From: Struthidea cinerea
Lineage: Eukaryota > Chordata > Aves > Passeriformes > Corcoracidae
DNA length: 64,000 nucleotides
Reading direction: 5' to 3'
Assembly: GCA_013397865.1 (NCBI GenBank)
Contig: VZTI01003935.1
Coordinates: forward strand, 910,159 to 974,158
In this document: positions 46,901-59,890 of the stretch, one piece after another
Layout of the letters: every line of letters begins with the position of its first letter
Numbering within the stretch: the stretch's first letter is position 1
Notes under the pieces: model-generated
What the model was told of the DNA's origin: nothing
Databases searched by the model: none
Seen by the model: the letters and a program-made list of their open reading frames with translations, nothing else
Position numbers and translations under genes: made by a program

Positions 46901-48180
46901 AGCGCTGGAGGGAAAACTGATGGTTGCCCTGGGACCAGTGTTTGCTGGCCAGTGACATTCGAAGGAAGGACAGCCCCATGTGGTCATGGGGAGAGCAGTG
47001 ATGGTGCAAAAGGATGAAGTGATCACAGTGGACAAAGAGCAGGCCATGAACTCACCCCAGAGGAGGGGCAGAAGGGTTTTGTTGTGGAGGTGCAGGGCTG
47101 AGTCAATACGAGACAGAGGCAAAGTTTATTCCTTGCAGGGTGTTAATGAAACAGGTACTGAGAAGTTCCCGTCAGAAACAATGCTGGGAAGTTGGGGACG
47201 GTGAGTCACCAAAATAATGTGATAATAAACGTGATAATAAATATTTATCACGGGGAGAGGGCTAACAAACAAAAGCTAAAATTGGGAGTGGACTTCATTA
47301 CAGCTGAGGATTGCTTCCGAGGGGAGAGGATACAGGATACAGGGCTGGCTGACCTCTGGGAGAAAAATGTGATCACAGCAGAGAGCTGGCAAGCAGGTCC
47401 AAGGGAATTTGTATTCCAGTGGAGGCAGCTTTGGCAACATCGATGCTGACAAACGATTAGGGCACACTTACAGGGCAGCAGGCTCTGTTCCTCACACCAC
47501 ACCTTGTGTGCAGCCAGCAGGCCATGGCGGGAAAGAGGCACCTTCAGGGCACTCTAACTCATCTGGTCCATTTTGGATTCCTGCTGGAAATTGGGACAAG
47601 AGGTTCCTGGTCCCCATCAGCTGCTCCATCAGGATTTCAGCAGATTTAAGTAGATGAATGCAGAGCCTGATAGTTTGAAATCAGTGCTGCCCACGTGGTG
47701 AATGGAGGTGTGAGCCAGAAGATGGGCTCCCAGAGGGGTGACTGGTACCTTTAATAGCCTGTGAACCTCCAGAGGCTGGGATTTTCCTGCCTCCAGCCCG
47801 GGCATCCCCACTCAATGCCCTGTGAGACACGCTGGAGGTAATGCCAGGCAATTTTTACCTATCAGCAGCTCTCCATGCTGAGCAAATATTTGCCTTATCA
47901 TGGCTGTAACGTGCCCATCTCAGCTGTAGCTAAATGTCAACCCCAGAATAAAGCTGTGCCACCTGGAAAGAGCCCGTGCTGCTTGTGCAGCTCCAGCCCC
48001 GATCAGAACATCGGGGGCAAAGTCCGGATGTGAGGCAACACCAAGAAACCCTCTGTTTCCAAAGGCGGCATTTGACAGGGCATTGCGGCCTGTTGAGGAT
48101 GTGTTTGAAGTCCCTGGAGAATCGGTGCTGGGCCTGCTGATGAAGGATGACCACTGAGAGCACCCCCTCTCCCCCCGCTC
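43941..48180. other. Intergenic, no gene seen
   Basis: No named repeat or exon is recognised. Tiny tandem motifs occur near 45266 (GGGATATCA) and 46520 (GGGATGAAA). Confidence 0.5.
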
Positions 48181-48199
48181 CCGGGCTCGGTTGTTTCTG

Positions 48200-48425
48200 A
48201 CACCGCTTTGCTCTCTCTGGGCTTTGCAGCCAAGTTTCTCGTCCGGTGACCGAGCGTTCCCCTCCGGAAGGGGCTGCTGCGGGGAGCCGCGGCTCCTCGG
48301 GCCACGGTGACATTTGCAGTGACCGGGAGGTCACTCAGCGGAAGAAAACAAAAGCAGCGGCCGCCCCGCCGCGCTCGGCAGCCACGGAGCTGCCCCGCCG
48401 AGGGGAGAGCACAAGCGGGGCATTG
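48200..48425. promoter_or_regulatory. Small CpG-rich patch
   Basis: A dense cluster of CpG, including GCGGCCGC-like sequence, of about 200 bp. It lies directly before the TTTTC array. No gene is attached to it. Confidence 0.4.
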
Positions 48426-48495
48426 AAGACCTGCATTTTGCCTCACACCTCATTCCTTCTACTTTCTATTAAATATTTTTTAAATCACTGGCAAA

Positions 48496-48590
48496 TCTTT
48501 TCTTTTCTTTTCTTTTCTTTTCTTTTCTTTTCTTTTCTTTTCTTTTCTTTTCTTTTCTTTTCTTTTCTTTTCTTTTCTTTTCTTTTCTTT
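48496..48590. repeat. (TTTTC)n microsatellite running into a gap
   Basis: About 19 uninterrupted TTTTC units lead into the N run. After the gap the sequence is still pyrimidine-only (CCCTT and TTTTTCC units) to about 48758, so the array is longer than shown. Confidence 0.97.
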
Positions 48591-48696
48591 NNNNNNNNNN
48601 NNNNNNNNNNNNNNNNNNNNNNNNNNNNNNNNNNNNNNNNNNNNNNNNNNNNNNNNNNNNNNNNNNNNNNNNNNNNNNNNNNNNNNNNNNNNNNNN
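48591..48696. other. Assembly gap, 106 N
   Basis: The gap lies inside a pyrimidine-only repeat, the likely cause of assembly failure. Confidence 0.95.
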
Positions 48697-48758
48697 TTCC
48701 CTTCCCCCTTCCCCCTTCCCTTTCTGCACCTTTCCTTTTTCCTTTTTCCTTTTTCCAG
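48697..48758. repeat. Pyrimidine-rich repeat after the gap
   Basis: CCCTT-type units then TTTTTCC units, the degenerate far edge of the array at 48496. Confidence 0.85.
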
Positions 48759-48884
48759 GACATCCCAAAAATAAAGTCAGATTCTGCTGGAAAATCTGTA
48801 AAAACCTAATTCTGTAGGGAGTCCTGCTGTAGGATCCTTGGGATTTTACATGAAACTGCGCTGCAGCGTGACCAGAGAATGGAC

Positions 48885-49263
48885 TGGAGCTGGGAAGGGT
48901 CTGAAGCACAAATCTAATGAGGAGCAGCTGAGGGAGCTGGGAAAGGGGCTCAGCCTGGAGAAAAGGAGGCTCTGGGGGGACCTTCTCACTCGCCACAAGT
49001 CCCTGACAGGAGGGGGCAGCCAGGTGGGGGTCAGGCTCTTCCCCCAGGTAACAAATGACAGGACCAGGGGAAATGGCCTCAATTTGTGCCAAGCCCTGGA
49101 CCAGGCTGCCCAAGGAAGGGGTGGAGTCACCACCCCTGGAGGGTTTAGAAGACACATGGATGTGACACTTGGGGACAGGGTTTAGTGGTGGCCTTGGCAG
49201 TGCTGGGTTAAGGGTTGGACTTGGTGTCTTAGAGGTCTTCTCCAACCCAAGTGGTTCTGTGAT
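48885..49263 (+). mobile_element. CR1 LINE 3' fragment, a different subfamily
   Basis: GGGTCTGAAGCACAAATCTA, GAGCAGCTGAGGGAGCTGGG, the CTGGACCAGGCTGCCCAAGG block and terminal TCCAACCCAAGTGGTTCTGT match CR1, with a tail unlike the copies at 36349 and 54610. Confidence 0.9.
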
Positions 49264-49392
49264 GTTCAGGTCTGGAGGAAGATGTTCAGTGTGGACTGAA
49301 TTCATTCAGTTCTACACTTGCCACATTCTCTTCACCATCCTTAATGCACCCTGCACAAGCACCCTGGTGAGCTCAGTGACTTGTGCTCATAG

Positions 49393-49475
49393 GATCAGAC
49401 AATAAATGAGATTGGAAAGGACCTCAGGAGGTCACCAAGCCAAATCTTCTGCCAAGAGCAAGAATAACCAGGAAT
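49393..49475 (-). mobile_element. CR1 3' tail fragment, inverted
   Basis: GATTGGAAAGGACCTCAGGA followed by GGTCACCAAGCC is the reverse complement of a CR1 end. Confidence 0.65.
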
Positions 49476-52319
49476 AACCAGGCACTCCTTGTTAGGCTTC
49501 CCCTCTCAGTTGGCAAGAACTGGTTTAAATATGGTTAAAAAGTATTTTTGAGTGTACACAGTGTGTTTGCAGCATCCTTTGAGTCAGAATATTGTTTGTT
49601 ATTGCAGCCCCTGTCCACGTCACCTTCCTTTGCCTCCTCTTATGCTTTCTTCCTGTGCCATTCTTTACCTCAGAAAGGGCTCTTCTTTGCACCTGCTCAG
49701 CATAAGGAGAGGGGGAAAAAACGCCTTGGTAGGTTTTACTATTGGTTTTTTTGGAAAGGCTGTTGGTGGTTGTTTTTTAAAACTTTCATGGAAAATTTCA
49801 ACACTGAAGCTTTCCATCCTGGTAATGGGGCTTTTGCCAGAAAACAAAAGAAAGGGGAGGGAAGCCTGAAGGAGCAGTTAAATTTAGCTTTCCAACTCCA
49901 TTGCATAAAGAAACCCTGAGAGATTTACCAAGATTTGCACTTGCAGAAAGACATTTTGTTAGTGATTTGCAGGGTCTGTTTTTACTTGAGACGAAGATGC
50001 ATATAAGGAAAGTCCTTGCTACAACTCAGTTTGGGTTTATCTTTTGCATCGGGGTCTGAGGACAAGGAGCCACAGTCAGAGCTGCTCCTTAGCAGTGAAG
50101 TGCTCTGGATTTGGGTGCAGCCTCCACTTTGCCGAGCCCAAGGAAGAACACAGGCTGCCAGGAAGGAAGCAGGCCCAAACCAGCAGAGAGACAAAGCAGA
50201 GTTCAGGGCTTCCAGCCCCAAACTTATCCACCCAGAACCTCGCTCTGGGTTCTTGGGCACCCACGATAAACAGCTGGAGAAGCAGCACCCTGGGATATGT
50301 CACTGTGTCGTCTGCAACAGCCACACATGGCGTGACCCAAAGTCCTTTGGAGCAAATGAGGAAGAGACCCTTGCTTCCAGGAACAACCTGGATGGGGTGC
50401 AAGCAGGGAGAAAGGGCAAGAAGAGTTGTGAAACCATCTGCCACGCGTTTCTCTGGAGAAAATAAACGCCAAGTGCTGCTTATTGCCTCCCCTGTTCCCA
50501 TCCCCTCCTTCAGGGAGATGAGTCCCAAAGGGAAAATCTGACTAGTTTTGCATTCTGGATGGAGATGGGGCCCAGAGTCAAGGCTGCCAGCCCTGTGCTG
50601 GGGACACAGCACGTGAGCAGGTTCAATTAAAACATTTCACAGCAGTGGGGGTGATGGGGATCACGGGCACGAGGAGCCGGCTGACCTATTGCCGACAAAT
50701 TGGTCTTATAAATAAAATGAATGTGTGCAGGACAAACAGGGAGCCTGTCACCCGAGCAAGCCGTGCTGGGGCGCTGGGAAGTATTTTATTGGGATATAAA
50801 GCCTTAAATGCCATTCTCCATGCATGGATGGGGGCTGTGTGGCTTTTCATCAGCCAGCCCCGCTGCCTGCTCCTGCATATTGATTCACGGCTGAGCGGGA
50901 ACCTTCAATTCCCTTTGGTGGCTCCAGAGAGCATGACTGACACCCTGCAGGACAGAGGCTGACTGCGGCTCCCTGGTGCCCTGGAACACAAAGAGCAGAG
51001 CTGTAGGGACATCCCTGAGAGGAGTCCTGTCCTTGCCAGGCCAGGCTGCAAGAGGCCTGGTACTCCCCATCAAACCCTCTCCTCTGCACTGATGCCATTA
51101 CCATGGGGGCAGAGGGGATAATCCCTTCCCAGTCATGTTTTTTCCCAGCTCCATCCTCACATTCTGCCCTCTTTGGCCAGAATTAGAAAAAAAACCAACC
51201 AAAACCAGCCCCAAGCAAAACAACAAACTGAATTCCCATCTTTTTCCCACTGAGTTTATTCACCCTGCAAAGGACTCAGCCCCTCTCACCTTTTCTGAGG
51301 ACGAGGGGCCTGGGGATGTTCAACAGGGTCAGACCCAACCTCCTGAAACCCCAAAATAGACCAGGTGGGTGGAAAAGAAGCTCTCCAACCCCAGCAGACA
51401 TTTAATGGCACTTGTACCAATGCTAATTACATCTTAACATTTTCCCTCTGTATTTTGGTGTTTATTTTGGAAAAGCTCCTCCCTGGACTAATTTTCTTCC
51501 TCAGCTTTAAAACAATAACACCACCACGCTTGCTTTTCCCTTGGCTGTTTCCCTCATTATTTTAACTCTGCCATTCTGCTCCTGTACAGTCAGCAGAGGA
51601 GTTCAATCAGCCTGATGAGTAAAAGTGCATAATTTTATGGCTGCATATCAACTGACTGTTATTAAACTAATCAATCAGCTTCAGTGCGGCTACCAGTACA
51701 GCATGGGAGAGGACAAGGCAGAGGAAATGCTATGCTATTATTTTTCCAAAAGGAAAAAAAAAAATACAATCTGGCCAACCAAATTCTTCATCTTGTCCTT
51801 CTCTGCAGGGGGAAATGACTCAGTGAGTTATGGCAGAGGTGACCTGCAGCAAGGTAGCGAGGAGGAGTTTGCTCCGTCCTGCTCACCCGCAGTGCTCAGC
51901 CATAATGCCCAGCAATTGCCATGCTCCAGAGACCAGGAAGGTCATCAGCTGCTCTCCCATCCCACCTTGCAGTGTCCCCCTGCAGCTGCCTCTGACCTCC
52001 TCCAGCAAAGCATTTAGGCACATGTTAAATTAATCCCATTGGAGCCTGTGAGGTCATCACCCGGGCCCATTTTTCCAGCCTTAGGGTCAGCAGCCATGGA
52101 AGAAGGTAGGGAGCTGATTTCCAGTGGTCTTATCCAAGCAGTCCTCTCCCTGATGACCCCAACGAGACTTACGGGCTGGCACATGGAAGGAAAATATGCC
52201 TGAACCTCCTTTCCCATAAATAATTGCCCTCCTTCACATATTCACTGCCAGGAAATGCAGAACTGACCTCCCCATCCTGACTGGGACATGGCACACAGGG
52301 CAAGGCCAGCTCCTGAAAG
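49476..52319. other. Intergenic, no gene seen
   Basis: No known exon. The block 50640-50930 has AT-rich motifs (CTTATAAATAAAATGAATG, GGGATATAAAGCC) among balanced sequence and may be conserved. Judged by eye only. Confidence 0.45.
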
Positions 52320-52610
52320 GCTGCTGAGGACACCAAGGGACAGTCTGTTCTCTGTGTCCCTCAAGGGCAGGACAAGTAAGGGACACGCTACAAGCAAGGG
52401 AAATCTGGGATAAGGCAAAGCTTTCTGCTGGACAGGGGTGAGCAGGGACTGGGACATGCTGCCGGGAGGTTGGGGAGGTCTCTTAGAGCAAGCACCAGTT
52501 GTTGCTTCTTTTGGGCTGGACCTGCTGAGGTTCTGCTTGAAGGCACAGGTGGGCATGATGGCCTTGGGGGTCCCCTGCAGCTCTGAGTCCATGGGAGAGA
52601 GCAACCCAAC
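52320..52610 (+). mobile_element. Degraded CR1 3' fragment
   Basis: GGACTGGGACATGCTGCCGG, GAGGTTGGGGAGGTCTC and the later GGCATGATGGCCTTGGGGGT follow the order of older CR1 tails. Similarity is moderate. Confidence 0.55.
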
Positions 52611-52725
52611 TTTCCTTGACTTCCAAGAGAAGGAGGGGAAGATGTAACAGGGCTTTGAACCTCAGCACAAGTCGGTGGGATCTTCTTAATAAACAGAAGC
52701 AGAAGGAGGGAGAGAGGGAAAGGAG

Positions 52726-52791
52726 GGAAGAAGGAAGGAAGGAAAGGGGGAAGGAAGGAAGGAAGGAAGGAAGGAAGGAAGGAAGGAAGGG
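52726..52791. repeat. (GGAA)n microsatellite
   Basis: Uninterrupted AAGG units for most of this span, with one GGAAAGGGGG break. GGAA runs can bind ETS-family factors. Confidence 0.95.
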
Positions 52792-54609
52792 ACAAAGACA
52801 AGCAGATCACTTGCCAGTTTGTGCCTTTCCCACTGCAGCTGGCACTTTGTGCTTCCCTCTCTCAGCCATGCTCCCTCTATATCCGACAGATAGAGTCAAG
52901 TGGTGCAGAACAGAGCAGGCAAAGCTCTCTGTGCTGTATCCTCCAAATGCTTTTAGCCTGGACGTGCATCCTTAGACCCACAGAGGAAAGGAAAGCTGTT
53001 CTCAGCCAGCCTGAGAATCCTTCCCCAGTTAACTGCATTCACTTAATCCAGATTGAATTGCACTGGCTCCTGCTCGGGCTGTTATTTATCCCTGGTTTTA
53101 CTGTCACATCCACAGGTGAAGAGTGCTCTGTGCTGGGCACTCTGGGCCATACAAATAACTCTGGTCCCTGTGCTGGAGCTTAACACAGTGGGTGACCGGG
53201 AGTAACTCGGTGTGGACCCGACCCAAAGGTTTTTCCCGGGCAGGGAAAGCAGCCCTGCAAGCCCCCACGCCATCCCGCTGGCCAGGGCTGACAGCTGACG
53301 TCCTCCCCGGCCCGTTTCCCCCGGCTGCTGCCAAGCCGCTCGCAGAGCACTCCGCCAAATGAATTTTCTGGAAAACAAATTAAAGGAGGGGTTACATCAC
53401 GCAGCAGACAGCCCAACCCGCGCCGGGCTGTGCCGGCAAACCCTGCCTGGATTTTGGGCTGTGCCACACTGCTCGCAGCTGCTGCTGGAAGCCGCAGCTC
53501 CCCGTCCGAATGTGCTGCAGCAATAAACGGAGCAGAGCAGCCCGGTGTTGCTGTCTGCTCTCTGACGGGCAGCGCGGAGCGAGGGCTCCCGGAAACCTCC
53601 GCTCGCCTCGCCTTTTTCCCCGTGCAAAACCACAGACAAACACAACCGGGGGGAAGCAAAGGAGACTCCAGTGGGTGTTGCGGCAGCGCAGCCGAGGTCT
53701 CAGGAGTCAGGAAATTCCAGTCCCGGCAGCCTGCTGGTCGCAGTACATGGAGGCCAGGGGTGAGCAGGAGGGGACAGGACATTCTGCCTGCTGGGAAATC
53801 ATCCTGAGCTGGGCTGGGACCTCGGTGACCTGGCCTCCCTCCCCTGCACTGCTGCATCCTCCTCGCACAGCCCTGGGCATACCACCGCAGGTTCTTCTGG
53901 CAGGAATCATCACCCTCCATCAGGTGTGCCCATCCATCCAGAGCTTCCCTGGAAAACCCAGTGTGCCCCCAAGCCCTTCCTCCATTGGATACTGGTAAAT
54001 AAAGCAAGCAGGGATGGGTTCCCAGTGCCAGAGGCTCAGCACAGCCGTGTGAGGGCACAACAGCAGCTGGGCCAGCACCAGGATGGGTATGGGAGTGGGG
54101 TCTCTGGTCTTTGCCCAGCCCAAAGGGACCGTGCCAGCCCCCACCTTTGCTTGTGCAAAACCTCCAGCCATCCGTTCTCCCCCGAAAATCTTTATTCAGG
54201 TGAACTCATTGGTGCTGCCATGGAAAACAAGTGCTGCTGCAAATGAGTAGTCATGAATAATCATGCTGGCTATTTTGAAAAGCTTTTTATGCTTTCCATA
54301 AGAGATCCAAAGAAGATACGCTTTTAAACAGAAGAATAGTCCTTTGAAATGTTTGGTTCAGTCTCCAGTCAGGAGATGATCCACAGCATCTCACCCCAGG
54401 GACAGCGAGTCCCTGCCATGCACCGCCACAGGGTCAGGCAGGGAAGGAGGGAGGATGGGGCAGCAGTGGCAGCACCAACTTCTGAGCGTCCATCTCCTTT
54501 GCCGTGGGCTGTCTGCAGGACCTTGGGCTGAACCTGCCCTGCCTCAGCTCTGCAGCCGCAGAATGGGGAAAAGAGCCACGTGCATGGGCATTAAAAGGTG
54601 ATGAAATTC
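52792..54609. other. Intergenic, with a CpG-rich patch
   Basis: CpG density is raised at about 53190-53720 and long frames appear on both strands there, including 292 codons on minus at 53180-54058. No domain, start context or splice pattern supports a gene. Confidence 0.45.
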
Positions 54610-54975
54610 TATCCTAGACAGGCTGAAAGAGCTGGGGGTGTTCAACCTGGAGAAGAGAGGCTCCTGGGAGAACTTAGAGCCCCTTCCAGTGCCTAAAGGG
54701 GCTATGAGAGAGCTGGAGAGGGATTTTGGACAACCTTAAACTGGAGGAAGGCAGGTTTAGATTAGGTATTAAGAAGAAATTCTTTGCTAAAAGAGCAGTG
54801 AGGCCCTGGCACAGGTTGCCAAGAGAAGCTGTGGCTGCCCCAATCCTGGAAGTGTTCAAGGCCAGGTTGGAGCAACCCGGGAGAGTGGAAGGTGTCCCTG
54901 CCCGTGGAAGGGGGGTTGAAACTGGGTGGTCTTTAAGGTCACTTCCAACCCAAACCATTCTAGGATTCCATGATT
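54610..54975 (+). mobile_element. CR1 LINE 3' fragment
   Basis: TTCAACCTGGAGAAGAGAGG, AAGAAGAAATTCTTTGCTAA, GTGAGGCCCTGGCACAGG and CCAACCCAAACCATTCTAGG are the CR1 3' region in order. It is the longest plus-strand copy outside GARS1 and has no open frame. Confidence 0.94.
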
Positions 54976-57900
54976 GCATCCTCTACGGAGGAAGCTCTCT
55001 CAGTGGCTGAAACTGAGGAATGCAAACAGCTTTTGCATAACAAAACCCTAAACCTCAGCTTCTGCTCCTGCATTAACATGGCTCCAGTTTCTGGAGAGGT
55101 TTCTTGTTGCCTGTTTCCACTCAAGCTGGGTACGTAACACCTATTATTTACAGAGATAATTTAACTCCTTCCCCCTACCCAGTTCCTCCTCTCACTGCCC
55201 AGTACACCCCAACCAGGAATTAAGTATACAAATGCAAAATCTCCACTTGTTCTTTAATGTAAGCACTCAGTCCAGCTCTCCAGCCTGCCCTGCCCAACCC
55301 AGGAAAGACCAAAAAAAACAGGGAGAAAAATGAAAATGAAGAAAATGCTTGTCTTGCTATAGTTAAGCCTGTAGAATAATATTTCTTTTGCTACCTATTT
55401 ATTAGTATTCTGCTACACCAGTGAAAGGGTTATCAAAACAGTTACTGGACCATGGGAAACCTCTTTTTTTTTGCTGAGAATAAGAGATTTTTGGAGAGTT
55501 TCCTCTGGTAGCTTGATGCACTTCTTTTCTGAGGAATATTTTCATATTCTCAATTTCAGTGCCTGATGACTGTTGTGTTGGGCCACATGGTGCACATCTG
55601 GTCCAGGCAGAGCAGAGACATGCAGGGCATGTTCTCAGTGTGATCCTCTTTCATTACACCTCCCCTCGAACCCAAATATCTGCCATTGTGCCTGCTGGTT
55701 TGAGCCAAACAAGCCACCTTCAGAAAACAAAACCAGACCCAAGTGATGTTAGCAAAAAGGAGTAGAAGCATGGGAGGGGAAGTGAAAGCTGAGAGAAAGT
55801 GGGAGGAAGAAAAATGCGAGGAGCAAATAGCTGGAGAATGATCCGATAACCACCACAGAGCAGCAGCCCCTTATTTGTGAATGGCAAAAAAACCACAAAC
55901 AGAAAGCAGGCAAAATTTGCAGAGAAGATGGAAACAAGATTGGTGGCAAGTAGCCGTGGGCACAGGCTGGTTGTGCAGGCAGGTGCTTCTGGCTGAAGTG
56001 GGAACCACTGAAAATCCATTTTGGTGTGGCCACAGGAAAAGGCGAATGTTTTGGAGCAAGTGATGGGGGTCACACCTAAGGGACGTGTGTAGGGGGATAC
56101 ATCCTGGAAATCGGTGACTCAGAACCAAGTGGAATGGTCCTGGTAGACAATTGCTGGTGTTTGAACTCCCAGCAATGTCTAAGCCAAGAAGGCTGGAGTA
56201 ATCCTTGGCTGCGCAGACGGCAACTATGAAGTGGGAGTGCTGAACTGATATTATCTCTGTAAACAGCATTAGTGAGACCATTTCTGAAAAGTTATGTCTA
56301 GTCCTGATTTTCACATGTCCAAAAAAAGATCTTAAGGAAACAGCAAAGATTCCTGCCAGGCATTGGAAGCCTACTTTAGAGGGAGAAAAACATATCCAAG
56401 GGAAAGATGAAGTGACTTTAGGGCAGGTTATCAACATCTGCACAGGTATGAGCCCTGGAAATGGCATCAAGGAAGGCTGTAATGAGGTGGGGTCTGGGAA
56501 ATTCAGATTAAATCCAAGTGAGAGACCTGAACCAGCTGTGCAGAGGTCAGGTTTCCCCCACAAAGTCTAGATAACATCCCACCATCCAACATGGCTAAAG
56601 CTTGGCAGGTTTTTTATGCCAGCTGCTCATCAAGGCGGCCTTTGGCTCAGTAGTTGGCTGACCCCAGCTTTGGAGGAGTAGAATGCCTGGATTTTGGTGC
56701 AAAAGCTTGAGGTCATGCCACATGCCACGACCCAGAGATATGGGTGGACCTTCTGTTATTGCTGTAGGTCATGGTTTTGGGGAGATTCGGTGGGACTGGG
56801 CGAATCACAGCACACAAAGTCACTTTGTGTGTGGAACAGAAGGCTGGCACAGGGAGTTTTTTCTTAGATTACTCAGCCAAAAAGGTATCAACAAAGGTAG
56901 TCGGGCAGGAGAGCCCTTCTTTTGCTGACTGCTAAAAACCATGGAGGGAAACAGATGGATCAAAAGTTGTTGACATTGATGGGGATCTTTCCAAGCGCCG
57001 TCAGTGGGGTTTTGGCTGAGGTACATTTGCTCTTGGGTATCGGTAGGCTGATCTCCACAGCAAATGAAATGGCCCCTGGATGTCACTGCTGTGCTACAGT
57101 AGAGCAGCCGAAGAGCCTCATTCTATGGGATGTAAAGAAGATGGAGTTAAGGCCCGGAGACAAGGCCTGGATAACTGGAAGTGTTGGCTCGGGCCCTTGG
57201 GCTGCCTCCAGCACAGATTGCAAATGACTGCGAGTTATCATCTGACAGATGCTCTGTCGTGGCTGCAGTCCATTTCCGACTGCACAAGTCTATACATCGC
57301 AGCCCGCGCTGTCGTCAAGCCCGCGTGGTCAGACCAGCCTTAGCTGCTGCTTTCTCTCCAGTCTCTCCTCTTTCCTTCTTCCAACCCCTCCCTTCTCCAG
57401 GGAAAAAAAATAAACCCAACCACCCAAAAACCCAGCCAAACCCAGTTCGCTATCCACCGCAAACTGAATTTGTTTCAACGTAAAGTCTGAGCCTCACGGT
57501 CTCGTAGAAGATGTAGGAAAGCAATCCGTTGATGTCTCCTTCAGTTTGCAAATTCCAGTGTGAGAGGTGCTGCAACTCTTAGCAGGCTGACAACAATGAG
57601 ACCTAATGATGATGTTTAAACATATTATTTCTATCTCCAGTCTGCCTGGGGTTTAATTTGATGGCATTTAAACATATCGTTTTATCAGCACTCTGCCTGG
57701 GGCTCGGTTTGATGGAAGGCCTTCAGATGAGTTGCTCATTCCTGGGAAGGCACAGGACTGGATTGTTTGGGGTGGAGGAGAGAGAAGAACCCAAATTCCT
57801 CCCATTACCCCCACAATAATTCTCATGAGGGAAATATGTGTAAGTCAGCACAAGAGCTTGTGGGAAGTGCAGACTGTTGGGGTGGAATACAATAGCTTGA

Positions 57901-59079
57901 ATTTAATCTGAGAATAAGAAGGACTAAGAAGAGTGGGGCGATTGCATCACTCATTTTCCTGTTGGCTGCACTAAAAACCTTTAATTCAGCGCTGAGATTT
58001 CTGCTGAATTCTTGTCCACTGCGCTGAAGTAAAACAGCCTTGCTTCAAAATTGACTTTGACTTTGCAAACAAGTCTGCAGGAACTCCTACCCAGCTGACC
58101 GCTGTCATTTATTTAAGCAGCTCAGTGCAGGATTAAGTAGCCCTGGAGCCTGGGATAGCCTTTTATCTTGAGAAGTGACTGTTCCAGGTAAGAAAGAGAG
58201 ATGGAGCAGAGGGAGATGTAGAGTTTCTCTCACCTGACTTCGTGCATCCACAATGCAGACGTTTCCAGCAGAGCCGGTCACCCTGGGCTCCCTTTGTAGT
58301 CAGCAGAAACCGACACTTTTAGGGCATGATTCATCTGCCCTATTTTCAACATCTGTGTTGGGTTGGGATAAATTACAACCAGGACTCCAGAGCCTGCACA
58401 GTCAAGGGCCTCAGCCAACTGTCCCCAAATATACTGTGCTTGGAGATGTCCTCCTTGTCCACCAGCTTCCCATGTGGCTCGTCCCCAGACCCATTGTGGG
58501 GACATTTCTGGTCCCCTGAGAGGCCTGAGAGGACACAAGATGCCTGCAAGCCTGCAGGGCTTCTCACTTGTGCCTTATTAAAGCTGTGACACCTAAAACC
58601 TCTGAGATTTGTCACCTTACCAGTTGTGAATTCTCCAAGGTGGTAAAGATTCAGCTCAGGACTGACAGGGGAGGATATTTAGCTGTTTGGGACCCTCTTT
58701 AGGTCAAGGGGAGGCTGTTGCTTAAGTGCCTTGGTGCTTTATTCTGTGTTGAGACCCCAGGAAAAGTTTAGGGATGTGCAGGACACTTTCAGGTTGACTC
58801 GTAGCTCATTTGGCAGAGAGAGAGGAAGATGCATTACTTTTTGGGAGAATCCATACCCGGTTGGTTGGCTCTAAACAGGCCATGAGGCTAAACCCATTCA
58901 TGGGAAGTTTTGTGGGAATTTGTAATTACAACTCCATCTCAGCCTGGTCTGTGGGTTTTGCTCAGTGGGTACCTTTGTTTTTTCAGGCTCAAGTACCTAT
59001 TCCTAAGGGATCTGAAGTGTGCCCTGGCTCACCTGGGATGGGTTTTCAGTCCCCTCCTCATGTACATTCTCTGGTCTGG
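54976..59079. other. Intergenic, no gene seen
   Basis: Apart from the duplicated block at 57611-57715, nothing is recognised. AT-rich blocks at 57960-58170 resemble regulatory DNA, with two adjoining TGACTT half-sites near 58050. Confidence 0.45.
57611..57715. repeat. Diverged two-copy tandem duplication, about 52 bp
   Basis: Copy 1 (57611-57664) and copy 2 (57665-57715) share TTTAAACATAT, then TCTGCCTGGGG, then TTTGATGG in the same order and spacing. Confidence 0.85.
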
Positions 59080-59167
59080 TTGAAGATGTCCCTGCTTATG
59101 GCAGGGGGACTGGACTAGATGGCCTTTAAATGTTCCTTCCAACCCGAAACATTCCATGGTTCTATGA
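59080..59167 (+). mobile_element. CR1 3' tail fragment
   Basis: TGTCCCTGCTTATGGCAGGG, CTGGACTAGATGGCCTTTAA and TTCCATGGTTCTATGA are the CR1 terminus with its 8-bp end motif. Confidence 0.88.
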
Positions 59168-59589
59168 CATCCCTGCCCTGGTTCTTTGGCTTTCCAGACA
59201 CATGGAATCTCAAACAAAAAAGAGCAACCACACACATCCAAGCACACGGTTTCTGAGCCTTCCTGCCCTAAATGTGGACTGTCTGCCCCTTAACACTCCC
59301 TGGCTGGAACAGCTGGTGTGTGGTCTGACCTACACCAGGGCACCTTCATCTACTCCTTTTTCCAACCCTCTCCTGGGGAACCTTCCACAAGGCAGGACTT
59401 CTGCTCCAGCAGTGGGTTCGTGGGTGCTTCCAGCATCCCTCCTTGTACAGTTCAGGTATTTCTGAAAGCCCCACTGTGCATCCCACACCCTGAGGAGGGT
59501 TTGTCCATCCATCTGCTGCTGCCACCTTCCCCTGCTTCCCCATGTGGGGCTGCACACTGGAGCCGAGGCAGGACAGGAGCTTTCTGAAG

Positions 59590-59740
59590 GGCCAGCAATC
59601 CCTCCGAGGCAGAACTGTAATTACGCTGCAGTTATATTGCAGTTGCTATGCAAACAGCCGCTCGTTTTGCTTTTCAATACGTAATTATCACTAAATCATC
59701 GGGGTGGAGGTTTAACTACCTAAGTCATTTACTCTCCTCA
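59590..59740. promoter_or_regulatory. Candidate conserved regulatory block
   Basis: Contains TTGCTATGCAAAC (octamer-like POU site), TACGTAATTATC and CTAAATCATC. The composition differs from its surroundings. Conservation is a guess. Confidence 0.3.
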
Positions 59741-59890
59741 CCCCTTGGCGCTCTCACGGCATCAGCTGTCAGGACTGACCACCTGGAGGAGGCTTGGCAG
59801 GGTGCAGCAGTGCCCCAGGTCTGTGGGTATCCAGGTGCTGAAGGAGATCATCCCAGTCGGATCCCGACGGTTGCGCTAACGTGGAGCTGC

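Noticed and set aside
53180..54058. 292-codon minus frame
   Set aside because: GC-rich patch, no recognisable domain and no supporting gene structure; long for chance but not enough to call.
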